Shown: in pieces, positions 1 to 5,432 of the stretch
How the letters are laid out: the number at the start of each line of letters is the position of its first letter
How positions within the stretch are numbered: position 1 is the first letter of the stretch
DNA from: Dehalococcoidia bacterium UBA1151
GTDB taxonomy: Bacteria; Chloroflexota; Dehalococcoidia; Lucifugimonadales; Lucifugimonadaceae
NCBI GenBank assembly: GCA_002311865.1
Contig: DBZV01000027.1
Coordinates: 5,088-11,781 of the forward strand
DNA length: 6,694 nucleotides
Direction of reading: 5' to 3'
Made by a program: the position numbers and the translations under genes
Notes under the pieces: model-generated
Seen by the model: the letters and a program-made list of their open reading frames with translations, nothing else
What the model was told of the DNA's origin: nothing
Databases searched by the model: none

Positions 1-1762
1 CGGGACAACTTTCTCTGCATTTCTTAGTGGTGTTGCGGAAAGTACTACGGCAGTCAATACCGTGCCGGTAAGAGGTCTTACGAATGGCACCAGCTACTCG
101 TGTTCTGTCACTGTAGTAGCTGACATTAGTGATGGACCAACCCAATCGATCACGACGCCTACATCTGTAACCCCCGTTGCAGGTTCACCGCTGTTTGCTG
201 CCAACTGGGGTAGTCGAGGCGATCTAGACGGTGAATTCATAGGACCGATCGGTGTTGATGTCGATTCAGCGGGCAACGTCTATGTAGCCGATCAGAACAA
301 TCATCGAATTCAGAAATTCGCTTCCGATGGCACATTCATTACCGAGTGGGGGAGTCAGGGCTCCGGTGACGGGCAGTTTGCAAGGCCAGCGGCGATAGCG
401 ATCAGTGATACCGATGATGTTTATATGGTGGACGGGGACAACTACCGCATTCAGAAGTTCACAACTGATGGCAATTTTATTGAGAAATGGGGAACTCAGG
501 GCAGTGCTGACGGCGAATTTAACACGCCAAGATCCATTGCAGTGTCCGCGACGGGCGATGTGTATGTACTGGAAACGAATAACACTCGTATTCAGAAATT
601 CTCGTCAGACGGAACATTCATCACCAGATGGGGCAGCTCTGGGTCCAGCAACGGCCAATTCCAGAATGCCCGAGGAATCGCTGTAGACCCGGCAGGCAAT
701 GTTTACGTCGCGGACGGTAGCAATAATCGCATCCAGGGGTTCGACAGTGATGGGACTTTCATCACGAAATGGGGAGTTGCTGGTTCGGGGGATGGCCAAC
801 TGGATAATCCACAGGGAATTGACTTCGATTCGGTTGGCGATGTCTATGTTGCGGAACCCGGTAACCACCGGGTACAAAAGTTCACGTCTGAAGGGGTGTT
901 CCTAACAAAATGGGGGGATCGGGGACCCGGATACGGTCAAATTGAAAACCCCCAGGACATTGCTGTTGCGCCCGAGGGGAAAATCTACGTATCTGACGGC
1001 TTGGATCGCGTTCAAGCGTTTGGTCGCCTGCCAGATCCTCCAACCGACGTAGTTGCCACACCGGGTGCGATGGCGGTTCTGTTGTCATGGGCGCCTCCTG
1101 AATTTTCTGGAATTGCGCCGATAACGCACTACACCATCACGGCGACCCCGGGTGGATCAACTACGTCGACAGCCACTACTTCGGCAACGATCACAGGGCT
1201 GACCGCCGGGACAAGTTATGTCTTTACAGTTACCGCCACGAATTCTGAAGGGATCAGTGCATCGAGCACACCTTCTGCTCCGGTGACTTCCGGAGCCGTT
1301 AGTCTTGCGGGAGTGGTCCGATTGCAAGGGATCACGAGTCCCGATATTGGAGCGATAGGAGCGACAGCAATCTTGACTCCGAGTTCGGGCGGAAGCTCAA
1401 CGATTGCCGCACTGTCCTCCGATGGGTCGTTCAGCTTTTTCGGTGTGTCGCCCGGCACGTACGAGGTGCAAGCGGCAGCGCCCGGATATATTTCGGCTTT
1501 GCGGCAAGGAGTTGTCATCGCTGGGTCATTGGTGACGCTGCCGGAAGTAGAACTCCGAGCAGGTCTGGTGGATGCCGACAGCGTGGTCTCAATCCGCGAT
1601 ATCAGCGCTGTCGCGGTGTTGTTCGGTCAGGAGGTCGACAATCGAGTTGATGACCTGGGCCGAATCGTGGACATAAATGCGGATGGCGTTGTCAACGCCT
1701 TGGACATATCGGCAGTCGCCTCAAATTTCGGAATGATTGGCCCACAAGCCTGGCCGGAATAG
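1..1762 (+). CDS. Secreted multidomain NHL beta-propeller / FN3 / dockerin-like protein, 5' partial
   Basis: The reading frame is open from the first complete codon at base 2 to TAG at 1760-1762, so the gene starts left of the window and the GTG at 62 is internal. Domains seen in order: the end of a fibronectin type III domain (about 2-178, LTNGTSYSCSV strand pattern); six NHL repeats (236-1030); a second FN3 (about 1031-1294, from PDPPTDV to TGLTAGTSYVFTVTATN); a carboxypeptidase-regulatory-like beta fold (about 1298-1561, with DGSFSFFGVSPGTYEV); and a dockerin type I-like module (about 1562-1735) with two calcium-loop segments, DADSVVSIRDI and DINADGVVNALDI, each followed by an AV..FG helix end. 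The family role is extracellular: propellers and FN3 domains bind ligands, and dockerins bind cohesins. No catalytic residues are recognisable, so a structural or binding role at the cell surface is inferred. The signal peptide, if any, lies outside the window. The gene ends nine bases from the convergent HAD gene, with no clear terminator between them. Confidence 0.9.
   Translation, partial: GTTFSAFLSGVAESTTAVNTVPVRGLTNGTSYSCSVTVVADISDGPTQSITTPTSVTPVAGSPLFAANWGSRGDLDGEFIGPIGVDVDSAGNVYVADQNNHRIQKFASDGTFITEWGSQGSGDGQFARPAAIAISDTDDVYMVDGDNYRIQKFTTDGNFIEKWGTQGSADGEFNTPRSIAVSATGDVYVLETNNTRIQKFSSDGTFITRWGSSGSSNGQFQNARGIAVDPAGNVYVADGSNNRIQGFDSDGTFITKWGVAGSGDGQLDNPQGIDFDSVGDVYVAEPGNHRVQKFTSEGVFLTKWGDRGPGYGQIENPQDIAVAPEGKIYVSDGLDRVQAFGRLPDPPTDVVATPGAMAVLLSWAPPEFSGIAPITHYTITATPGGSTTSTATTSATITGLTAGTSYVFTVTATNSEGISASSTPSAPVTSGAVSLAGVVRLQGITSPDIGAIGATAILTPSSGGSSTIAALSSDGSFSFFGVSPGTYEVQAAAPGYISALRQGVVIAGSLVTLPEVELRAGLVDADSVVSIRDISAVAVLFGQEVDNRVDDLGRIVDINADGVVNALDISAVASNFGMIGPQAWPE
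236..1030 (+). repeat. Six NHL repeats forming one beta-propeller, 141-bp period
   Basis: Five consecutive units of exactly 47 codons start at 236, 377, 518, 659 and 800; a sixth, shortened unit starts at 941. The consensus is xxxPxGIAVDxxGNVYVAD.NN, then RIQKF.SDGTFIT.WGS.GS.DGQ. The sixth unit lacks the closing WGS strand, but the segment just before unit 1 (about 194-235, FAANWGSRGDLDGE) supplies exactly that strand. This is the circular 'velcro' closure expected of a six-bladed propeller. The DNA copies have diverged, so this is an old protein repeat rather than a recent tandem duplication. Confidence 0.92.
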
Positions 1763-1771
1763 CCTCACACG

Positions 1772-2437
1772 TCACAGATCCGAGATCTGCTCCACCACTT
1801 CGGTCATATCGGCGCCCACGATCTGCGGTGTCGGATCCAGCGGGCCCAGCACGATGCCGGGGCGTGCGACGAAGGCGGCCTGCCACCCAGCGGCGATTGC
1901 GCCTGACGTATCCCAGTTGTGGGCGGCGACCAGCAGGAGGTCTGCGGGCGCGACGTCAAGATGGCGGGCTGCCATATCGTAGGCGGCTCTGTGGGGCTTG
2001 AACTTGCTGACGGCGTCGACTGAGAGTGACATTTCGAACATATCGGCGATTCCCGCGAACGCGAGTTGGGCGTTGACGGCAGCGGGCGGAGAGTTGGTCA
2101 GCGTGACGAGGCGGTACCCGGCAGACTTGAGTCGCAGCAGCGCCGCCGGAACTTCCGGGTGCGCGGGCAGCTTGCGCATGGTGCTGAGAATATTGGTGCG
2201 ATCGTCATCTGACAGCCTTACCCCACGCCGCTGAGCCACCATCTCCAGGGCGGCCGCTCCGATGACGCCAAAGTTGCTGTACTTGCCGATCGAGTTGCCT
2301 ACGAGCGCCGACTGAAGAACTTGAGCGAACCACAACGCCCTTACCGAGGCGTCGCCAAAGACCTCAGCAAACGGCGCATCTAGCGCTGCAAGGTCCAGCA
2401 AGGTCTCGTTCACGTCGAAAACTATCGTTCGGGGCAT
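1772..2437 (-). CDS. HAD-superfamily hydrolase, 2-haloacid dehalogenase type II-like
   Basis: The 221-residue protein matches the usual length of type II haloacid dehalogenases. Motif I is FDVNETLLD with nucleophile D8 and T12; the second aspartate of ordinary HAD phosphatases is replaced by N10, as in dehalogenase-type HADs. Motif II is LTN (T114, N115), the motif III lysine is K147 in KFKP with Y153 following, and motif IV is AAHNWDTSGA with D176. The helical cap is residues about 15-90. Compared with L-2-haloacid dehalogenase L-DEX YL (recalled from memory), the halide-handling Arg41 is F37 here, Ser175 is A171 and Asn177 is H173, so true dehalogenase activity is doubtful. A phosphatase or another carbon-halogen or ester hydrolase role is possible. 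The ATG is supported by GGAG six bases upstream. Transcription diverges from the dehydrogenase gene and converges on the propeller gene. The protein should be cytoplasmic. Confidence 0.88.
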   Translation of the reverse strand: MPRTIVFDVNETLLDLAALDAPFAEVFGDASVRALWFAQVLQSALVGNSIGKYSNFGVIGAAALEMVAQRRGVRLSDDDRTNILSTMRKLPAHPEVPAALLRLKSAGYRLVTLTNSPPAAVNAQLAFAGIADMFEMSLSVDAVSKFKPHRAAYDMAARHLDVAPADLLLVAAHNWDTSGAIAAGWQAAFVARPGIVLGPLDPTPQIVGADMTEVVEQISDL

Positions 2438-2443
2438 CGGTTG

Positions 2444-2447
2444 CTCC
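2444..2447 (-). promoter_or_regulatory. Ribosome binding site of the HAD gene
   Basis: The minus strand reads GGAG followed by six bases (CAACCG) and then ATG. This fixes the start at 2437 and agrees with motif I beginning only a few residues from the N terminus, as is normal in the family. Confidence 0.7.
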
Positions 2448-2534
2448 AGTTGTATATCGTTTGTCTAGCTTGAAACTACCATGAAGATTCGATGCTCACC
2501 GACTCGATTCGCTGCTGAGCGCGGCGGGCAGGCA

Positions 2535-2540
2535 TATACT
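2535..2540 (+). promoter_or_regulatory. Possible -10 element for the D-2-hydroxyacid dehydrogenase gene
   Basis: TATACT matches five of six bases of the sigma-70 consensus and lies 39 bases before the start codon in the divergent intergenic region (2438-2579). No good -35 hexamer is visible 16-18 bases upstream, so this is a weak assignment. The opposite promoter for the HAD gene must lie in the same 142-base region; a TATACA-like segment occurs on the minus strand at 2451-2456, also without a clear -35. Confidence 0.3.
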
Positions 2541-2565
2541 GCGCACTCTCACAAACTCCACAGAT

Positions 2566-2570
2566 AAGGA
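2566..2570 (+). promoter_or_regulatory. Ribosome binding site selecting a TTG start
   Basis: AAGGA lies nine bases before TTG at 2580. There is no in-frame ATG or GTG nearby, and the protein's first beta strand (KVASIG) begins immediately after the TTG, so this site decides the start. Confidence 0.65.
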
Positions 2571-2579
2571 CGAATCACC

Positions 2580-3635
2580 TTGGCTCTCAAAGTTGCGTCG
2601 ATAGGCCGACCGAACCCCCGCGTAGAGATCTTCAAGGCCGCAGGCATTGAAGTTGTTGAAGCGGAACCGGCCACCACCGAGCAGGTCATCGACGTTCTCA
2701 AAGACGCTGATGGGGCGCTGATCGGAATCTGGCCGCTGACGGACCGGCAGGTGCTTGAGGCGAGCCCGAAGCTCAAAGTGGTCAGCCGTTCTGGCGTTGG
2801 TGTCGATTCAATCGACCTGGAAGCCGCGACGGAGCTGGGTATCTGCGCCTGCAACACACCGGGTATCAACACTTCCGAGGTGGCTGATCACGCGATGGCG
2901 CTGCTGCTGTCGATCACCCGTCTTGTGCCGGAGCAACGCGCCGCCATCAAAGAGGGTAAGTGGAGCGACGATCCCAAGCTGATGCTGGAGTTCCGCGAGA
3001 ACTTGAGGCGTATCGCGGGGCACACGATGGGAATCTTTGGCCTGGGCAACATTGGTAAGGCGTTTGCCAGCCGGGTTCGCGGCTTCGGGCCTGAGCGGAT
3101 TATTGCGTATGACCCGTACGTGCCGCAGACGACCGCAGACCTCTACGGCGTTCAGTTGGTTGACTTCGAAGAGCTGCTGGCTGAGTCGGACTTCATCACG
3201 GTCCATTCACCGGCCACGGAAGAGACGAACCACATCTTTGACCGCACCGCGTTCGAGAAGATGAAGTCAACGGCAATCTTGATCAACTGTGCGCGCGGGC
3301 CAATCGTTGATCCGGCGTCGCTTTTCGTTGCGCTCAAAGAGGGGGCGATTGAAGCGGCTGGCATAGATGTGACCGAGATGGAGCCCATCTCCCCGGAAGA
3401 CCCACTGCTCACGCTGCCCAATCTGACGATCACGCCACACACGGCGGGCTCGTCGCCAACGTCGGGCGCGGCTGGCTCGCTGAAGCAGGCTGAGAATGTG
3501 CTGCGAATCCTGCAGGGGCAGGCACCGCACGGTCTCGCCAACCCTGAGGTGATCAAACGTATCGCGGTTATGCGCGCGACCGACCCGGGCCGCTGGGCGG
3601 AGACGCCAGACTTCTCGACGGCGTTGGCTCTCTAA
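2580..3635 (+). CDS. NAD-dependent D-2-hydroxyacid dehydrogenase (phosphoglycerate dehydrogenase-like)
   Basis: This 351-residue cytoplasmic enzyme should interconvert a D-2-hydroxyacid and its 2-oxoacid using NAD(H). The N-terminal substrate domain contains the family block SRSGVGVDSIDL followed by NTPGINTSEVADHAMALLL (about 69-110). The Rossmann fold carries GLGNIG (154-159), and D178 at the end of the second strand favours NAD over NADP. The catalytic set is complete: R239 in NCARGPIVD, E268 in EMEP and H287 in TPHTAGSS. The chain stops after the catalytic fold plus a C-terminal tail of about 30 residues; there is no ACT regulatory domain, so it is not a long SerA-type enzyme. 3-Phosphoglycerate dehydrogenase, glyoxylate/hydroxypyruvate reductase or another D-2-hydroxyacid dehydrogenase are all possible; sequence alone does not decide. 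Start is TTG, supported by AAGGA upstream. It diverges from the HAD gene. Confidence 0.93.
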   Translation: MALKVASIGRPNPRVEIFKAAGIEVVEAEPATTEQVIDVLKDADGALIGIWPLTDRQVLEASPKLKVVSRSGVGVDSIDLEAATELGICACNTPGINTSEVADHAMALLLSITRLVPEQRAAIKEGKWSDDPKLMLEFRENLRRIAGHTMGIFGLGNIGKAFASRVRGFGPERIIAYDPYVPQTTADLYGVQLVDFEELLAESDFITVHSPATEETNHIFDRTAFEKMKSTAILINCARGPIVDPASLFVALKEGAIEAAGIDVTEMEPISPEDPLLTLPNLTITPHTAGSSPTSGAAGSLKQAENVLRILQGQAPHGLANPEVIKRIAVMRATDPGRWAETPDFSTALAL

Positions 3636-3722
3636 GAGACGGCTTCGAATAGTCGGCTGGAGTTTGAACGCGCATGGTGCACGTGGCAACTGCCAGCCAA
3701 CACGACCCAACCGGCTCACGCA

Positions 3723-3755
3723 TTCGAGACTGATTCACCTGTGAACGGTCTCGAA
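3723..3755. repeat. Nested palindrome between dehydrogenase and receiver genes
   Basis: An outer perfect 8-base inverted repeat (TTCGAGAC at 3723-3730, GTCTCGAA at 3748-3755) encloses an inner one (TTCAC at 3734-3738, GTGAA at 3741-3745). It lies 88 bases after the dehydrogenase stop and 72 bases before the receiver start. No T-run follows on either strand, so it is not a standard intrinsic terminator. It could be an operator, an RNA hairpin in the receiver leader, or a weak terminator. The rest of 3636-3826 holds nothing else I recognise. Confidence 0.5.
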
Positions 3756-3826
3756 ATCCATCCAAACTATTATGCGGGCAACAACAGCGCGCAGGTGATT
3801 CCGGATGGGCGATATGGATTTCGCAA

Positions 3827-4228
3827 GTGGCAACGTCTCATATTTTTTCGGTACTCGGAGGCGGTCGTGCCAGGGTACTGGTGATCGATAGCGATCGCGA
3901 ATCGCGGCGGCAGCTGGCTCAGCTGCTGGAAGACGATGGCCACTCGGTTGAACAGGCCGCGGATGGCGGCGACATTCCGTTTGCGTGCGGACGATGGTCG
4001 CCTGACGTTGTGCTGATGGATGTTGCCACGCCAGATGTGAGCGGGCTGCAGGCGCTGGTGCGCATGAAGGCGGACGAGCGGACGAGTAGCATCCCCGTGA
4101 TCCTGATGTCGGCTTTTGCTGACGCCGATCTTGAGCCTGAATTTACGGCTATGGGTGCGGACGTTTGCCTGGACAAGCGGGCGCATGATGACGTGATTCG
4201 CGAGGCTGTGGAGTCGGTGCTGGCGTAG
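3827..4228 (+). CDS. Stand-alone response-regulator receiver protein (CheY-like)
   Basis: The 133-residue protein is a single receiver (REC) domain starting at about residue 15 (RVLVIDSD). The acidic pair is D21 and D23, the phosphoacceptor is D65 in VVLMDVATPDVSG, the switch Ser/Thr is S95 in ILMSAF and the conserved lysine is K117 in CLDKRAH. All phosphorylation residues are present, but the usual MP after the aspartate and the KP after the lysine are replaced (VATP, KR). No output domain follows, so it probably acts by protein contact or phosphotransfer; its kinase is not in view. The frame is open from 3734, and GTG at 3827 is its first ATG/GTG/TTG codon. Only a weak GGA lies upstream of it, so the start is less certain than the domain. 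It is a lone gene followed by the repeat-rich gap. Confidence 0.85.
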   Translation: MATSHIFSVLGGGRARVLVIDSDRESRRQLAQLLEDDGHSVEQAADGGDIPFACGRWSPDVVLMDVATPDVSGLQALVRMKADERTSSIPVILMSAFADADLEPEFTAMGADVCLDKRAHDDVIREAVESVLA

Positions 4229-4268
4229 CGTCCGGGCTGGGCTTACCCGCACTGCATCGACCACGCTA

Positions 4269-4459
4269 TGTCATCCTGCGCGAAGGCGGCTCCGCGCCGC
4301 AGTCAACCTGTCCTCGATGTAATCGGGAAGGATCCAAAGTGATTGACAGAAGGACAGGTGCGGATTCAACGGCTACGACTTAATGTCCCCTCTTTAGTGG
4401 GCGGATACTTGAGATCCTTCGATTCCGTCCGCCTCAGGCGGACTCCACTCAGGATGACA
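4269..4459. repeat. Inverted pair of GTCATCCTG...AAGGATC intergenic repeats
   Basis: The left arm (4269-4334) begins TGTCATCCTG and ends GGAAGGATC. The right arm (4413-4459) is its reverse-complement form, beginning GATCCTTC and ending CAGGATGACA. Each arm has its own internal stem: GCGGC/GCCGC on the left, GTCCGCC/GGCGGAC on the right. A further perfect 9-base inverted repeat, ACCTGTCCT (4306-4314) with AGGACAGGT (4351-4359), links the left arm to the spacer. This fills most of the 308-base gene-free gap at 4229-4536. No coding potential is evident. The ends resemble the dispersed repeats (GATCCTTCG...CTCAGGATGAC) I know from many bacterial intergenic regions. It could be a repetitive extragenic element or a decayed miniature element. 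Confidence 0.6.
4427..4443. repeat. Short perfect hairpin within the right repeat arm
   Basis: GTCCGCC, a TCA loop and GGCGGAC form a 7-bp GC-rich stem. A TTTT run occurs only at 4460-4463, too far away for a classic terminator on the plus strand. The hairpin could still slow polymerase or block exonucleases at the ends of transcripts arriving from the receiver or amidohydrolase genes. Confidence 0.55.
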
Positions 4460-4500
4460 TTTTCCCTGATGTAACGGCGATGGTGGGAGCCGGGCAACCA

Positions 4501-4523
4501 GCCTTCGACAGGCTCAGGAGAAC
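4501..4523. repeat. GCCTTCGACAGGCTCAGG-type dispersed repeat
   Basis: GCCT-TCGAC-AGGC (4501-4513) is a small stem-loop followed by TCAGGAGAAC. On the minus strand it reads GTTCTCCTGAGCCTGTCGAAGGC, a sequence type I recognise as a common intergenic repeat in many bacterial genomes. It lies just 13 bases beyond the amidohydrolase stop, in the 3' untranslated region of that operon. Confidence 0.5.
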
Positions 4524-4536
4524 CACGAGCTTGCCT

Positions 4537-5421
4537 CTACGTTAGGCCCAGGATCTCCACTGCGTTTCGGTTGATGATGCCTTCGATCACTTCTTCCGGG
4601 ATGGGGGGCATGGAGTGCTCGCGGGCGAACTCATGGATGGCGCGGATGCCTGCCATGTTTTCTGTGGGGGTGGCTACTGGCCAGTCTGTGGCGAAGAAGA
4701 TCTTGTCGGTGACTCCCCACTCGTGGAAAAGGCACATTCCGTTCCAGTAGGAATATGGGCGGTAGAAGTTGGCGGAGATATCGGCGTAGACGTTGTCGTG
4801 TTTGCGGACTACCGAGAGGGTGTCTACATGCCAGGGGTGGCCCATGTGGGCGAGGACCATCTTTAGCCGCGGGAATGCGGTAGCAACGCGGTCGTAGGCG
4901 AGGGGGTGGGCGTACTCCAGCGGCGCGGCGGCGAAGGGTGATGTGCCCATGTGCCAGATGATGGGGATGCCGTCGTGCTCGAGGCGTGCGTAGAGGCGGT
5001 AGGCGTCGGCGCCGTTGGGATCGAAATCCTGGTAGTTGGCGCCCATCTTGATGCCGCGACAGTCGAGCTCGCCGACGGCGCGGTCGTACTCTTCATTCAC
5101 ATCCTCGGCCAGCGGGTGGAGCGACATGAAGGGGATGATCTTGTCGGGGGCTGCTTTTGCGGTGGCTGATGCGACGTCGTTCTGGTTGAAGTGTTCGGGC
5201 CAGCCAGCGATTTTCGCTCTGCGCTCGCCTGACTTCCAGGGGCGGTCTGCGATGCCGAAGACGAATGCCCTGTCGACCGGTTCCATATCGTGGAGGTACT
5301 CGGCGATGGTGTGCGAGAAGGCCACGGGGGTGCCGGAGCGGTGGATTGTCATCTCGATCTTGTCGGACTCGGGGACGGATTCAGGGTGGCTGGGGAGGTG
5401 GGTGTGGACGTCAACTATCAC
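4537..5421 (-). CDS. Metal-dependent amidohydrolase family 2 protein, second gene of tandem pair
   Basis: The 294-residue protein has the amidohydrolase-2 (ACMSD-like) TIM-barrel layout. The metal ligands are visible: H6 and H8 in DVHTH, H157 in IIWHMG, H192 in LAHMGHPW and D246 in ATDWP. Another family block is GIKMGANYQDFDP (about 123-135). Family members hydrolyse C-N or C-O bonds or decarboxylate aromatic and dicarboxylic substrates; the substrate here is unknown. There is no signal peptide, so it should be cytoplasmic. The GTG start is supported by AGGAG six bases upstream, and that site overlaps the stop codon of the preceding paralogue, implying one operon with translational coupling. 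It is strongly similar to its neighbour: 69 identical positions in about 112 C-terminal residues by hand count. Its operon ends in the repeat-rich gap at 4501-4523. Confidence 0.9.
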   Translation of the reverse strand: MIVDVHTHLPSHPESVPESDKIEMTIHRSGTPVAFSHTIAEYLHDMEPVDRAFVFGIADRPWKSGERRAKIAGWPEHFNQNDVASATAKAAPDKIIPFMSLHPLAEDVNEEYDRAVGELDCRGIKMGANYQDFDPNGADAYRLYARLEHDGIPIIWHMGTSPFAAAPLEYAHPLAYDRVATAFPRLKMVLAHMGHPWHVDTLSVVRKHDNVYADISANFYRPYSYWNGMCLFHEWGVTDKIFFATDWPVATPTENMAGIRAIHEFAREHSMPPIPEEVIEGIINRNAVEILGLT

Positions 5422-5427
5422 GGGCTA

Positions 5428-5432
5428 CTCCT
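5428..5432 (-). promoter_or_regulatory. Shine-Dalgarno site overlapping the upstream stop codon
   Basis: The minus strand reads AGGAG, six bases, then GTG. The first two bases of the site are also the last two of the TAG stop of the upstream amidohydrolase (5431-5433). Ribosomes finishing the first gene are thus positioned to begin the second, which predicts matched expression of the two paralogues. Confidence 0.75.

Noticed and set aside
62..64. GTG at 62 as the start of the first gene
   Set aside because: The frame is open to the left edge and the upstream codons continue an FN3 domain, so this codon is internal.
236..1030. Regular 141-base periodicity as a possible DNA repeat array or CRISPR-like structure
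   Set aside because: The period is in frame, conserved at protein rather than DNA level, and explained fully by NHL propeller blades.
1772..3635. Serine biosynthesis pair (phosphoglycerate dehydrogenase plus phosphoserine phosphatase)
   Set aside because: The HAD protein has DVNET rather than the DxDxT motif of phosphatases and follows the dehalogenase-type layout, so it is not SerB-like.
3267..4264. Minus-strand open frames of 150 and 164 codons opposite the dehydrogenase and receiver genes
   Set aside because: Their arginine- and histidine-rich composition is typical of antisense frames in GC-rich DNA, and they overlap genes with complete catalytic motifs.
4269..4459. Insertion sequence with terminal inverted repeats
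   Set aside because: There is no transposase frame between the arms, the spacer is only 78 bases and no target-site duplication could be made out; a repeat or decayed miniature element is the most that can be said.
4427..4463. Intrinsic terminator formed by the GTCCGCC/GGCGGAC hairpin and the TTTT at 4460
   Set aside because: The T-run starts 17 bases after the stem, too far for a standard intrinsic terminator.
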